A stretch of DNA of 64,000 nt from Archangium gephyra (GCA_003243425.1 QFQP01000035.1:12652-76651), one strand, 5' to 3'; shown: positions 34,622 to 43,799, counted from the first letter of the stretch. A program made the numbers and translations. Notes: a model not told the origin generated them from the sequence alone.

Positions 34622-35383
34622 TCAGTCGGCGAAGGCGGTTCGTGATTCCTGGTTCACGAGCACGAGGAAGTTCTCGTCGAGTTGCTCGGGCGCGTTGCGG
34701 CCGGGCTCGCAGCGCTCGGCGGTGAAGAACATCGAACCGAACTGAAGCCGGGTGCCCACTTCGATGGGCAGACCCAGCGCCGAGTCGCTCGCGAACTTCA
34801 CGAGCACGGTCTCGGTCCACGAAGGCAGGTTGCCGGTGCGCACGTCGGCTTCGAGGTCGTGCTCGCCTTCGGAAGGCACGAAGAGAATCAACTCGTGGCG
34901 GCCGAACTTGCCCATGCCGTTGGTGTGAATGCTCCACCACGGTTCGCCGTGCACCGGGAAGGTGTGCAGCGAAACTTCGTTCTCGAACGTGAAGGTCTCG
35001 GGTCGCGCGCGCACGTCTTCGGCGCTGAGCCAGTTGCCCGACTCCACGTCGAGCACCACCGTCGCACTCGAGTCGACCAGCGAGCGCACCGCCGCCCAGC
35101 AGGCCTGCAGGTAGCCGAGGTCTTTCGGGTCGGTCGCTTCACACTGCACGTTGCCGGCGAACTGCGTGGCCTGCAGCGTCTCGAGCAGCTCGTCGCTGAC
35201 GTGTGCACCCTGCGCGAGCGTCTCCATGCGCGCGAACATCTCGGGCGTCTTGTCCTTGCGGAGGAAGCCCCACTGCACGCCCTCGCCTGGCTGCAGCGCG
35301 GGAAATTCGGTCGGAGAGAAGACGAGGAAAGAACAGCGGCTCACGGCGCCGGTCGGAGCGAACAACGGTCTCGGCCAGATCAT
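34622..35383 (-). CDS. Hypothetical cytoplasmic protein
   Basis: This 253-residue acidic protein has no signal peptide, no membrane helix and no family I recognise. Notable segments are FLVFSPTEFPALQPGEG, YLQACWAAVRSLVDSSATVVLDVESGNWLSAEDVRARP and GMGKFGRHELILFVPSEGEHD (read in parts). The core is compact and the codon use normal, so it is likely a functional protein. It is convergent with nothing and precedes the split-barrel gene on the same strand. Confidence 0.6.
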   Translation of the reverse strand: MIWPRPLFAPTGAVSRCSFLVFSPTEFPALQPGEGVQWGFLRKDKTPEMFARMETLAQGAHVSDELLETLQATQFAGNVQCEATDPKDLGYLQACWAAVRSLVDSSATVVLDVESGNWLSAEDVRARPETFTFENEVSLHTFPVHGEPWWSIHTNGMGKFGRHELILFVPSEGEHDLEADVRTGNLPSWTETVLVKFASDSALGLPIEVGTRLQFGSMFFTAERCEPGRNAPEQLDENFLVLVNQESRTAFAD

Positions 35384-35521
35384 GCGCGCTGCTTACAGCG
35401 GTTTCGACGCTGCTGTTGGCCACGAGTGCAGCGCAGCGTGCGGCAGAGGCTGCATCGGCCGGCGAAGGCGCCGACGACCTCACGCTCGAGCGCCGGGAGT
35501 TGGCAGTAGGGTGCCCGCACC

Positions 35522-36463
35522 ATGTCGCTCCCCCGCATCGGAATTTCGCTCGGAGATCCTTCAGGCATCGGCACCGAAGTCACCTTGAAGGCCCTGGCCA
35601 ACGCGAAGGTGAAGCGCGCGTTGACGCCGGTGCTGTTCGGCGATGCGTCGGTGAAGGCCGGCAAGCACGAGTTGCGCGTGGTCAGTCAGCTCGCCGCGAA
35701 GGACCGCAAGGCCGGTCAGCCCACGAAGCCCGGCGGGCTCGCGCAGCTCGCGTACGTGAACGCTGCCATCGGCGCCGCGCAGGCCGGTGACATCGACGGC
35801 ATCTGCACGGCGCCGGTCTCGAAGGAGGCCATCACCAGAGCCGGTGTTCCCTTCGCAGGTCATACCGAGTTGCTCGCCGACGCGTGGGGCGTGCAGGTGA
35901 TGATGCTGATGAAGGGGCCGCTGCTCTCGGTAGCGCTCGCCACCAATCACCTGCCGCTGCGCGACGTGCCGGGTGCGTTGTCGACGCCGAAGCTGGTGAA
36001 GCAGCTGCATCTGCTGAGCTCGGGGCTCGAGCGCCTGCTCGGTCGAAAGCCACGCATCGCGGTGTGCGGCCTGAACCCGCATGCCGGTGACGGCGGGGTG
36101 CTCGGTGACGAAGAGCTCGAGGTCATCAGCCCTGCGATTGCTCAGGCCAAGAAGGACCGGCTCGACGTGCACGGGCCGTTCGCTTCCGACGGGCTCTTCG
36201 CGAGCGCACGCAACTTCAAGTTCGACGTGGCGCTGGCCATGTTCCACGACCAGGGGCTGGTCGCGACCAAGACGCTCGACTTCGAACGCACGGTGAACGT
36301 GACGCTCGGTCTTCCCGTGCCGCGCACGTCACCGGATCACGGCGTGGCCTACGACATCGCCGGTCAGAACGTGGCGGATCCCACACCGATGATCTCGGCG
36401 CTGTTGGAGGCCGCGGCCTTCGTTCACACATCTTCACGGCGCGCAGCGAAGCCACGCCGCTAA
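35522..36463 (+). CDS. pdxA: 4-hydroxythreonine-4-phosphate dehydrogenase PdxA
   Basis: This 313-residue enzyme oxidises 4-phosphohydroxy-L-threonine in pyridoxal 5'-phosphate synthesis. The start IGISLGDPSGIGTEV and the metal-binding/active-site region AGHTELLADAW are typical. So are CGLNPHAGDGGVLGDEE and the conserved end segments HDQGLVATK, FERTVNVTLGLPVPRTSPDHG and AYDIAG. The length is normal. It is separated by 12 bases from a downstream SDR gene on the same strand. Confidence 0.96.
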   Translation: MSLPRIGISLGDPSGIGTEVTLKALANAKVKRALTPVLFGDASVKAGKHELRVVSQLAAKDRKAGQPTKPGGLAQLAYVNAAIGAAQAGDIDGICTAPVSKEAITRAGVPFAGHTELLADAWGVQVMMLMKGPLLSVALATNHLPLRDVPGALSTPKLVKQLHLLSSGLERLLGRKPRIAVCGLNPHAGDGGVLGDEELEVISPAIAQAKKDRLDVHGPFASDGLFASARNFKFDVALAMFHDQGLVATKTLDFERTVNVTLGLPVPRTSPDHGVAYDIAGQNVADPTPMISALLEAAAFVHTSSRRAAKPRR

Positions 36464-36475
36464 GTCGGAGTCACC

Positions 36476-37375
36476 ATGAGCAAGCTCGGTTCGAAGTCGA
36501 CGGCAGAACAGGCGCTTCAAGGGCAGTCACTGGCCGGCAAGACGGCCATCGTCACCGGGGCGACCTCAGGCATCGGCACCGAGACCGCGCGCGTGCTGGC
36601 CAACGCCGGCGCCACGGTGGTGCTCGCGGTGCGCAACGTGAAGGCCGGCGAAGCGCTCGCGAAGTCACTCGGCAAGAACGTCGAAGTGCAGGCGCTGGAG
36701 CTCGGCGACCTCAAGTCCGTCAAGGCCTTCACCGATGCGTGGCTCGCCAGCGGTCGCCCGTTGCATCTGCTGGTGAACAACGCGGGCATCATGGCCACGC
36801 CGAAAGGTGAGACCGCGCAGGGCTTCGAGCTGCAGGTCGGCACCAATCACCTCGGTCACTTCGCGCTGACCACCGCGCTGCTGCCGGTGCTCGAGAAGTC
36901 GGCGCCTTCGCGCATCGTCGCGTTGTCGAGCGATCTGCATAAGCGCGGCAATGGCGCGCGGTTGGTGGCGGCGCTCGAGAAGAAGCCCACCGACTATTCA
37001 CCCTTCGGTGCGTACGGCGACTCGAAGCTGGCCAACGTGCTGTTCGCCAGGGCGCTCGCCAGGAGGCTGCCTGCGGGCGTCGAGGTGTTCTCGGTTCACC
37101 CCGGCGTCATCAACACCAACCTCTCGCGCAGCATGGGCGTGCTGGGCGCCATCTACCGCGCCGTCGGCGGCCTCTTCATGAAGAGCATTCCGCAGGGCGC
37201 GGCGACGAGCGTGTACGCGGCGACCGCGCCGGAGTTGAAGGGCCAGTCGGGCGCGTACCTGTCGAACTGCGCGGTCGCTCCGGCGAGCCGCGAAGGCTCC
37301 GACGCGGCGTTGGCAGAGAAGGTGTGGGCGCTGAGCGAGCGCGCGATTCAGCCCAGCGTGGCGATGAGCAGTTGA
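36476..37375 (+). CDS. Short-chain dehydrogenase/reductase (retinol-dehydrogenase-like)
   Basis: This 299-residue SDR has GATSGIGTETARVLANAGA in the cofactor loop, HLLVNNAGIMATP, NHLGHFALTTALLP, and the catalytic Ser in IVALSSDLH. Tyr and Lys are in FGAYGDSKLANVLFA. The C-terminal part (VHPGVINTNLSRSMGVLG) resembles retinol-dehydrogenase-type and WW-domain-oxidoreductase-like enzymes. A good ribosome binding site (GGAG, six bases upstream) supports the ATG. It is probably co-transcribed with pdxA. Its 3' end overlaps the convergent carotenoid gene by 28 bases. Confidence 0.9.
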   Translation: MSKLGSKSTAEQALQGQSLAGKTAIVTGATSGIGTETARVLANAGATVVLAVRNVKAGEALAKSLGKNVEVQALELGDLKSVKAFTDAWLASGRPLHLLVNNAGIMATPKGETAQGFELQVGTNHLGHFALTTALLPVLEKSAPSRIVALSSDLHKRGNGARLVAALEKKPTDYSPFGAYGDSKLANVLFARALARRLPAGVEVFSVHPGVINTNLSRSMGVLGAIYRAVGGLFMKSIPQGAATSVYAATAPELKGQSGAYLSNCAVAPASREGSDAALAEKVWALSERAIQPSVAMSS

Positions 37376-38355
37376 TGGCTGAAGACCTTGAGCAGCGTCC
37401 AACTCGCGCCGTCTGAGCCTTCGATGATCAGCGTGGCGGCGATGAACGCCACCGCTGCCAGCACCAGGCCCGCGGGAGACCACGCGAGCAGTGACACCAG
37501 ATCTCTCCGGCCCCACGGGGCGCGGTCGGTGATGCCGCGAATGTCCTGAAGCCTGAACATCACGTAGCCGAAGGGCACCAGGGCGCACAGCCACGCGATG
37601 AAGTTCACCAGCGGCACGCCGTGAAACCAGCCCGGCAACGACTCGTGCCACACCCAGCAGCCGATGCCGGTGGCGATGGGGTCGATCTGCAGGTCGAGGA
37701 ACGTCGCGAAGACCCCGACCAGCACGCCGGAGCTCAGCGCCGACCTGCGCAGCCACGGCAGCCTCAGGCGCAGCTCCCACACGACGAAGGTCGCCATGGT
37801 GAGCACCACGCTCCAGCCGACCATCGTCGCGAAGGGCGCCACGAACGGCTTCACCATGGTCTCGGTGAGGTTCGTCTCGTGGAAGAAGCCCAGCAGAATG
37901 CCGCCGTTCTCGAGCACCATTCCGTACAGGAAGGCGACGCCGAAGAAGAGAAGGAGGTGCGAGCGGTGCTGCCACCAGAGGTTGAACATCAGCAGCGCGG
38001 CCCACACGAAGTTCGACCATTCGTAGATGCGCAGCAGCGTGTCGCGCTCGAGCGGGGAGGGCGTGTGCACGAAGTACGTCAGCGTCGGCAGCACCGTCGC
38101 GAGCGCGAGGCTCACCAGCAGCAGTCGCCGGCTCGCGTCGCCGTGAATGAAACGCACCACCTGGTACAGCACGAACACCGACATCGGGAAGATGACCGTG
38201 TACGCGAGCTCCGTCTTCGGCGGCTCGAAGTTGGTCAGCACCGCGTTGTGCAGCAGCTGGCCGTAGATGAAGAACATCCACGCAGGCAGGTGGCGCCACA
38301 GCTCGTGCCGAGCGGCGGCAAGGAGCGTCATCTGCGGAACGAGCGCCGACGGCAT
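37348..38355 (-). CDS. Carotenoid biosynthesis protein (DUF422/CruF-like)
   Basis: This 335-residue polytopic membrane protein of about eight helices belongs to the DUF422/CruF family, which includes carotenoid 1,2-hydratases. Signature segments are VAFLYGMVLENGGILLGFF and DLQIDPIATGIGCWVW, the typical Asp-rich catalytic strip. In myxobacteria, carotenoid 1-hydroxylation contributes to polar carotenoids. No crt gene is adjacent here, so the substrate is unknown. Start alternatives are 38355 or 38331. It is convergent with the SDR. Confidence 0.82.
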   Translation of the reverse strand: MPSALVPQMTLLAAARHELWRHLPAWMFFIYGQLLHNAVLTNFEPPKTELAYTVIFPMSVFVLYQVVRFIHGDASRRLLLVSLALATVLPTLTYFVHTPSPLERDTLLRIYEWSNFVWAALLMFNLWWQHRSHLLLFFGVAFLYGMVLENGGILLGFFHETNLTETMVKPFVAPFATMVGWSVVLTMATFVVWELRLRLPWLRRSALSSGVLVGVFATFLDLQIDPIATGIGCWVWHESLPGWFHGVPLVNFIAWLCALVPFGYVMFRLQDIRGITDRAPWGRRDLVSLLAWSPAGLVLAAVAFIAATLIIEGSDGASWTLLKVFSHQLLIATLG

Positions 38356-38427
38356 CGCGCGCAACGAGACACGCTGCGCAGGGCGTGAGTCAAGCCGCCG
38401 GGGATCTGGCACTGTGCGCCGCTCATC

Positions 38428-39792
38428 GTGAAGCCGCTCCAGAAGTTCGTCGAAGGTCCGCTCGCGCCGTGGCTGCTGGGTCTGTTCTCGGCCGTGCTGC
38501 GCTTCGCGCCGGGGCGCTTTCCGGCCGACTACGACGAAGGCGTGTACCTGAGCGCGTCGCGCGCGCTGGCGTCGGGCCTGCTGCCCTACCGTGACTTCGT
38601 GTTCGTGCACCCGCCCGGCGTCGTGCTGTGGCTGCTGCCCGCCACGTGGCTCACGCCCGACGTGATGTTGCTGGTCGCGCGCGTGGCGAGCGTGCTCGTG
38701 GGTTCGCTGTCCATCGTGTTGTTGGCGCGCGTCATCGGCGGGCTGCCGGGGCTCGCTGCAGGCCTGGTGTGGGCCACGCGGTGGGAAGCGATGGCCGCGG
38801 ACCGCGGCGTCTTCCTCGAGCCGTTGATGATCTGCGCAGGCCTGGCGGCGCTGTTCATGAGCCAGCGGCGCGCGTGGCTGGTGGCCGGGGCGCTGCTGGG
38901 GCTCTCGTTCGTGTTCAAGAGCTGGGGCGTGTTCTGGGCGCTGCTGCTGGTGCTGAGCGCGCCCGACTGGAAGTCGCGGAGCCGGTTGATCATCGGCGCG
39001 GTGCTCACCGCTGCGGTGGTGCTGGCGCCCTTCGCGGTGCTCGCGGGCTTCGGTTCGTTCATCGAACAGACGTTGCAGGTGCACCTGCGTCGCCCACCTG
39101 ACGGAGATCTCGAGCGACTCGTGCGGCTGCGCGAGATGTTCGTGTCGCACTCGCTGGCGGGCACGTTGCTGCTCATCGCGGTGACACCCTTCATGTGGTT
39201 CAGCCCGCTGCGGCGGCTCGGCTTCTCGGCGCTCGCGGTTGCGGCCCTCGTGGTGCTCGCGCTCACCACCGCTGCGGCGTACTGGAACCAGTACAACTCG
39301 GCGCTCGCGTGTTTCGTGGCCGTCGTCATCGGCGTGGGGCTCGACGGCGCGTCACGGCGCCTCTCGAACTGGGTGTTGCTGGCCGCCGTCGTGGTCGCAG
39401 CGGTGTGGTTCCCCGCGGCCATCGAGCGCCCCGGCTCGCGCGTCGCCCAACGCGCGGTGGCTGATCAACTGCGCGGCCTTTCGGGTCAGGTCTGTGCGTT
39501 CGAGAACTACGAGCTGCTCATCGCCGACCTCTCGCCTGCGCGGGCGGGCCTCATCGACAGCTACGGTCAGCAGATGCTCGAAGCCACCCGCGACGGGGCG
39601 CGCTTCACGTCGATGGCCGAGGCCTTCGCCTCTGAAGCGTCACAGCGGTCGCTGCGCCGGCAGCTCGGTCAGTGCGACTACCTGCGCACCGGCTGGCGGG
39701 GCGAGGCGCAGATGAACGCGGGCACGAAGTCGCTGGTGAAGGCGCTCTTCGAGCCTGCGGGCGAAGGGCTGTTCAAACGGCGCGCAAGGTGA
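38428..39792 (+). CDS. Glycosyltransferase family 39-like membrane protein
   Basis: This 454-residue GT-C-fold membrane protein has about ten helices. The first loop contains the typical acidic motif PADYDEGVYL and a downstream VHPPGVVLW, followed by a C-terminal soluble domain (QVCAFENYELLIADLSPARAGLIDS) in the fashion of GT39/GT83 enzymes. It likely transfers a sugar from a polyprenyl carrier to a lipid or protein at the membrane; donor and acceptor are unknown. The start at GTG 38428 lacks a clear ribosome binding site. It overlaps the convergent metallophosphoesterase gene by 20 bases. Confidence 0.8.
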   Translation: MKPLQKFVEGPLAPWLLGLFSAVLRFAPGRFPADYDEGVYLSASRALASGLLPYRDFVFVHPPGVVLWLLPATWLTPDVMLLVARVASVLVGSLSIVLLARVIGGLPGLAAGLVWATRWEAMAADRGVFLEPLMICAGLAALFMSQRRAWLVAGALLGLSFVFKSWGVFWALLLVLSAPDWKSRSRLIIGAVLTAAVVLAPFAVLAGFGSFIEQTLQVHLRRPPDGDLERLVRLREMFVSHSLAGTLLLIAVTPFMWFSPLRRLGFSALAVAALVVLALTTAAAYWNQYNSALACFVAVVIGVGLDGASRRLSNWVLLAAVVVAAVWFPAAIERPGSRVAQRAVADQLRGLSGQVCAFENYELLIADLSPARAGLIDSYGQQMLEATRDGARFTSMAEAFASEASQRSLRRQLGQCDYLRTGWRGEAQMNAGTKSLVKALFEPAGEGLFKRRAR

Positions 39793-40948
39793 TCTCGGTC
39801 ACCTCGCCGCGCGGCCCGATGCGGAACGGAGGCCCCCAGTACCCGGTGCCGTTGCTGGTGTACGTGGGCACGCCGTCGATGACCTCGAAGCCGCCGATGA
39901 CCGGCTGCTGCAGCTTCACGAAGAACATGAACGGGAAGATCTGCCCGCCGTGCGTGTGGCCGCTCAACATCAGCGACACCTTCGAGTCTTTCGCGGCGCT
40001 CGCGAAGCGCGGCTGGTGACACAGCAACACGCGCGGCACGCCGGCCGGCGCATTGGCGAAGGCAGCGTTCACGTCAGACGCGTGCGCTTCTGAAAAGCGG
40101 CGGCCCTCGACGTCGGTCACGCCGCCGATGACCAGCTTCCCGTCGCCCACCACGCGGTGTTCGTTGTGCAGCACGTTGAAGCCGAGGCGCCGCGCCTCCG
40201 CCTCCCACGCCGAACCGCCGTGGTAGTACTCGTGATTTCCCGTCACGTAGAACACGCCGTGCTTGCCGCGCAGCCCACCGAGCGGCGCCACTTCGTCGCG
40301 CAGCTTGTTCACCGAGCCGTCGATCATGTCGCCGGTCACCACCACCGCGTCGGCGTTCAGTGCATTGACCTGATCCGTCACCAGCTGCGCGAACGTGCGG
40401 TCGAGCGTCTCGCCGATGTGCACGTCGCTGATCTGCGCGATGCGGTACCCGTCGAGCGACTTGTCGAGGCCGGGAATGTCGACGGTGATCCGTTTCGTCT
40501 CGGGGCGTCGCGAGATCCAGAAGCCCCACGCCAGCGCGGGAATCACCAGCGCCATCACGCCCACCGCGCGCCACACCGGCCATTGCGAGTCGAGCGTGGT
40601 CGTCTTGCTCACCGCCCAGAACGCGAGGTCGCTCACGCCGGTGGCGACCACCAGCAGCCCGAACGCGCCCATCCACACGAAGCCGAACCACTGCGCGACC
40701 TTCGCGATGGGCCGCGGAAGAAAGCGGCCGCCGAGGAAACCGCCGAACAACGAGAGGAGGAACGTCCACAACAACGTCCACGCGCCGGTGGCGAACGGCT
40801 GCGGCACCTGCGCGTCGTCGATCAACCGCAGGCCGAGATACCAGTGCAGGCCCACCACCAGCGTCATCGCGATGCTCAGCAGCACGAAGCCGCGCACGAA
40901 CAACAGGACGGGTACGTCTCTGACTCCGGCATCGCGCGTTTCACTCAT
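39773..40948 (-). CDS. Membrane-anchored metallophosphoesterase (calcineurin-like)
   Basis: This 391-residue protein has an N-terminal membrane domain of four or five helices (about 14-145) followed by a metallophosphoesterase domain. The metal motifs are ISDVHIGE, TGDMIDG, TGNHEYYHG, an internal LCHQPRF His, and GHTHGGQ. The order DxH, GDxxD, GNH, H, GHxH is complete, so it should bind two divalent metals. The C-terminus ends with the YTSNGTGYWGPPFR segment typical of YaeI/PhoD-like enzymes. The substrate is possibly a membrane lipid phosphate or nucleotide, which is inference. Confidence 0.9.
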   Translation of the reverse strand: MSETRDAGVRDVPVLLFVRGFVLLSIAMTLVVGLHWYLGLRLIDDAQVPQPFATGAWTLLWTFLLSLFGGFLGGRFLPRPIAKVAQWFGFVWMGAFGLLVVATGVSDLAFWAVSKTTTLDSQWPVWRAVGVMALVIPALAWGFWISRRPETKRITVDIPGLDKSLDGYRIAQISDVHIGETLDRTFAQLVTDQVNALNADAVVVTGDMIDGSVNKLRDEVAPLGGLRGKHGVFYVTGNHEYYHGGSAWEAEARRLGFNVLHNEHRVVGDGKLVIGGVTDVEGRRFSEAHASDVNAAFANAPAGVPRVLLCHQPRFASAAKDSKVSLMLSGHTHGGQIFPFMFFVKLQQPVIGGFEVIDGVPTYTSNGTGYWGPPFRIGPRGEVTEITLRAV

Positions 40949-41176
40949 GAACGACCGCGAACGTAATGGTGCAGGTCAGGTGATGCTCGACTCGTGGCAA
41001 CCCCCAACAATTCTTCAAGCGAGGTGCACCGCGCGGTGACGTTGCTGGAGCACCATCGCTCCACACCTACAGTGTGCGTGCTGTCAAAGTTCCTGCACCG
41101 CAAGTCTTTGAAGCAACTCGGGAATTCCGCTCGCGAGAATGAGTGCAGATTCGTTTGAGCCCAACAGGAGTTCACC

Positions 41177-42151
41177 ATGCCCGTCAGCCCCGCTCGCAAC
41201 GTCAACACCCGCATTCAGACCACCGGCAGCTCGCCCACGCTCAAGCAGGGCGCGAGCGGCGCTTCGGTCACCGAGCTGCAGAACCTGCTCTCGAAGGCGG
41301 GCTTCTCGGCGGGCTCGGCTGACGGCGCGTTCGGCCCGAAGACGCTGGCGGCGGTCAAGCGCTTCCAGGCTTCGAAGGGTCTTGCGACCGATGGCGTGGT
41401 GGGCCCGAAGACGTGGTCGGCGCTGCGGGCCGCGCAGACCTCGACGCCTCCGACGGGCGCTGCGAGCCCCACGCTGCGCTCCGGTGATTTCGGCGCCGAC
41501 GTGCAGAAGCTCCAGGAGGCGCTCAAGAAGCACGGCCATTCGCCCGGCACCGTCGACGGGAACTTCGGCGCCAACACGCGCTCGGCGGTCGTGAAGTTCC
41601 AGCGCGCGAAGGGCCTCGAGGCCGACGGCGTGGTGGGCCCCGCGACGTGGCGTGCGCTCAATGGCCCCGTGTCGTCGACGCCCGTGAACCCCACGCAGCC
41701 GGTGAACGACGCCCAGTTCCGTCAGCGCCTGCTCGACGTGGCGCGCGGTGAAATCGGCAACGTCGAAACCGGCAGCAACAAGGGCGAGATCCTCAAGTAC
41801 CCGAACGCGTTCGGCCGCGGCTCCGAGGCGTGGTGCGCCGACTTCACCAGCTGGGTCTCGAAGCAGTCGGGCGGCACCATGAACAACCCGTGGACGCCCG
41901 GCGTGGTCGCCGAGCTCAAGCGCAACGGCGACTGGAAGGGCAAGTCGAACCCGCAGCCCGGTGACCTCGTGCTCTTCGACTGGGACGGTGACGGCGGCGC
42001 GGACCACATCGGCCTCGTCGAGAAGGTGAACGCCGACGGCAGCATCGGCACCATCGAAGGCAACACCGAGAACGAGCAGACCGGCCGCGAAGGCGTGTGG
42101 CGTCGCACGCGCACCATGGGCACGGTCCTCGGCTTCGGAAACCCGTACTGA
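41177..42151 (+). CDS. Two-domain peptidoglycan-binding protein with CHAP hydrolase domain
   Basis: This 324-residue modular protein has two PG_binding_1 repeats (about 22-85 and 100-160, each with the DGxFGxxTxxAVxxFQ pattern). A Pro-rich linker and a CHAP domain (about 170-324) follow. CHAP enzymes are cysteine amidase/endopeptidases. The Cys is in EAWCADFTSW, the His in GGADHIGLVEKV, and a Glu/Asn in IEGNTENEQTG. There is no N-terminal signal peptide or membrane helix; the first residues are polar (PVSPARNVNTR). AGGAG seven bases upstream supports the ATG. It shares its binding-domain style with the genes at 61939 and 62742, and a hairpin lies downstream. Confidence 0.9.
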   Translation: MPVSPARNVNTRIQTTGSSPTLKQGASGASVTELQNLLSKAGFSAGSADGAFGPKTLAAVKRFQASKGLATDGVVGPKTWSALRAAQTSTPPTGAASPTLRSGDFGADVQKLQEALKKHGHSPGTVDGNFGANTRSAVVKFQRAKGLEADGVVGPATWRALNGPVSSTPVNPTQPVNDAQFRQRLLDVARGEIGNVETGSNKGEILKYPNAFGRGSEAWCADFTSWVSKQSGGTMNNPWTPGVVAELKRNGDWKGKSNPQPGDLVLFDWDGDGGADHIGLVEKVNADGSIGTIEGNTENEQTGREGVWRRTRTMGTVLGFGNPY

Positions 42152-42460
42152 GCAGGCCGCGAGTTCGTCGGGTACCGCGCGCACGACTGACCTTCGCGGT
42201 TGGTCGTGCGTCGTCGTTTCGTGCAGCATCGTGCGATGTGCGCCCACCCGCTGGCGTCGACGAGGTCGGTGGCGTTGCGTGAAGCTCGCCACCTGCGACG
42301 ACGAGCACGGCAGGTGAGAGCGGGGCTGCCCTTCGACATTCGTGCGGACTCCCGCGCGCCCGTCGTGGTGCTCCCGAAGCACGCGTCGTGCCCTGGGCGG
42401 AAAAAAGCCGCGGCCACCGCACCGAACATCTTTCAACCCCCGACGGCGGAGTGACGCGAC
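42152..42460. other. Intergenic region, no gene found
   Basis: This 309-base gap holds the hairpin at 42179-42211 and a CATCG-TG-CGATG dyad near 42227. Short frames in it have Arg-rich chance composition and no ribosome binding sites. It probably contains the promoter of the gene at 42461. Confidence 0.5.
42179..42211 (+). terminator. Strong hairpin downstream of the CHAP enzyme gene
   Basis: Arms at 42180-42192 and 42198-42210 form a 13-bp stem with two G:U wobbles around a five-base loop, 28 bases after the stop. It is followed by a modest T-rich segment (TCGTCGTTTCG), a plausible intrinsic terminator. Confidence 0.55.
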
Positions 42461-43186
42461 ATGAACGACGCGCTGCGTGTGCGACTCGAAGGTGCGTGGG
42501 AGACGCTGCTGTCGACGACGGAGACCTTCGAGCGCGCCGCGAGGTCGCTGTCGCGTGGTCAGACCGACCACGTCGCCCGCGCGGTGGCGCTGCGTGACGC
42601 CGAAGAGACGCGCCGTGCTCGTGACGCCGTCGAGCGGCTGGCTGGCGAAGAACCCGAACTGAACACGTTGCTCGAGCGCTACCGCAGCGCGCGCGGTGCG
42701 TTCGTGGAAGCGCTGCAGTCGCGCGCCCATGAGCTCGGCCTCGAGGGCCCGGCCAATCGTGAACTCGTCGAAGCGCTCGAGCGGGACGTGCTGTGGGAAG
42801 GCCGCGCGGTGAACTGGCCGGCGACGGCGCTGTTCGCCTGCATCGGCGTGTTCATCGGCTTTGCCAGCCTGTTTCGCCACCCGGAGTTCTGGTTTCTGGG
42901 CCCCGTCTGCGCGTTCGCGGTGGTGCTCGCCAACGTGTTCACGGCGCCGAAGCTGCGCGTCACCAGGCAGACCGTGGTGGTCGGCTACCAGTCGTTCCGC
43001 CTCGACGAAGTTCGCGGCTGTCGCGTGGTGCGCGTCGAGCACCGCACCAGCAAGGGGCACCGCACCGACACCTTCATCGAGTTCGAGCTCGAGCAGCAGC
43101 GCGTGGAGCGCATCAAGGTGCCCTTCGTGCCCGACGGGTTCTCGGCGGCGATGACCGCGCTCGGCCTCCCGCTGCTCAGCGCCTGA
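42461..43186 (+). CDS. Membrane protein of unknown function with C-terminal PH-like domain
   Basis: This 241-residue protein has a charged helical N-terminus (about 1-115), then two adjacent membrane helices (about 119-150). A C-terminal domain (about 155-241) contains TVVVGYQSFRLDEVRGCRVVRVEHRT, reminiscent of PH-like or bPH folds. No catalytic motif is seen. It overlaps the convergent methyltransferase by 11 bases. Confidence 0.6.
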   Translation: MNDALRVRLEGAWETLLSTTETFERAARSLSRGQTDHVARAVALRDAEETRRARDAVERLAGEEPELNTLLERYRSARGAFVEALQSRAHELGLEGPANRELVEALERDVLWEGRAVNWPATALFACIGVFIGFASLFRHPEFWFLGPVCAFAVVLANVFTAPKLRVTRQTVVVGYQSFRLDEVRGCRVVRVEHRTSKGHRTDTFIEFELEQQRVERIKVPFVPDGFSAAMTALGLPLLSA

Positions 43187-43799
43187 AGACGAGGAAGAAC
43201 TGCTCGGGCAGCAGGTCGTGCCTGGTGGCCAGCTTGTAGCCGGCGGCGCCCAGCTCATCGACGACCACGTCGGTGCCGACCTTCATGTCCACCGGCGGGC
43301 CCATCTTCGACTCACGCTTGAAGTCGATGATCACGATGCGGCCGTCGGGCTTCAACTTGTCGGCGAGCTTCGCGAAGTAGACCTTCCGCGCTTCGAGGTG
43401 ATGGTACGTGTTCACGATGATGATCACGTCCACCGGCTCGGGGATCTTCGGGTCGTCGAAGGCCGCCAGGTGCGAGGTGAGGTTGGTCAGCTCCTCCTTT
43501 TCGGCGCGCGCGTTGAGGTACTCGACCATCGAGCTCTCGACGTCGAGCCCGTAGACGCGGCCCCCGGTGACGACCTTCGCCAGCCGCGTCGAGAAGTAGC
43601 CGGTCGCCGAGCCGATGTCGGCCACGCGCGCGGTCTTCGTCAGGTTCAACGCGGCGATGACTTCGTCGGGCTTCTGCCATTCGTCGCGTGCCGGGTCGTC
43701 GAAGCTCCTGGCCCAGGCGTTGGCGTCGTCGAACGCGTGGTGCTGGTGAGACGTCGCGCAGCCGGCGAGGAGGAGAAACGAGAGCAGCGTGGTTCGCAT
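43176..43799 (-). CDS. SAM-dependent methyltransferase-fold lipoprotein
   Basis: This 207-residue protein starts with a lipoprotein signal (TLLSFLLLAGCATS). It then shows a class I methyltransferase fold. The SAM-binding motif is VADIGSATGYFSTRLAK, followed by VYGLDVESSMVEYLN, NTYHHLEARK and GRIVIIDFKRESKMGP. The combination is odd because SAM is cytoplasmic, while the signal would place the protein in the periplasm or outer membrane. Similar lipoprotein methyltransferase-like proteins exist in other bacteria. Activity is therefore uncertain. The ATG at 43799 lacks a clear ribosome binding site. Confidence 0.78.
   Translation of the reverse strand: MRTTLLSFLLLAGCATSHQHHAFDDANAWARSFDDPARDEWQKPDEVIAALNLTKTARVADIGSATGYFSTRLAKVVTGGRVYGLDVESSMVEYLNARAEKEELTNLTSHLAAFDDPKIPEPVDVIIIVNTYHHLEARKVYFAKLADKLKPDGRIVIIDFKRESKMGPPVDMKVGTDVVVDELGAAGYKLATRHDLLPEQFFLVFRR

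Noticed and set aside
40945..41214. Minus-strand frame across the intergenic region before the CHAP gene
   Set aside because: No ribosome binding site or family, and composition looks like chance; the region more likely holds the CHAP-gene promoter.
42200..42454. Short plus-strand frame in the gap after the CHAP gene
   Set aside because: Arg/Ala-rich chance composition, no ribosome binding site, and it overlaps the terminator hairpin.
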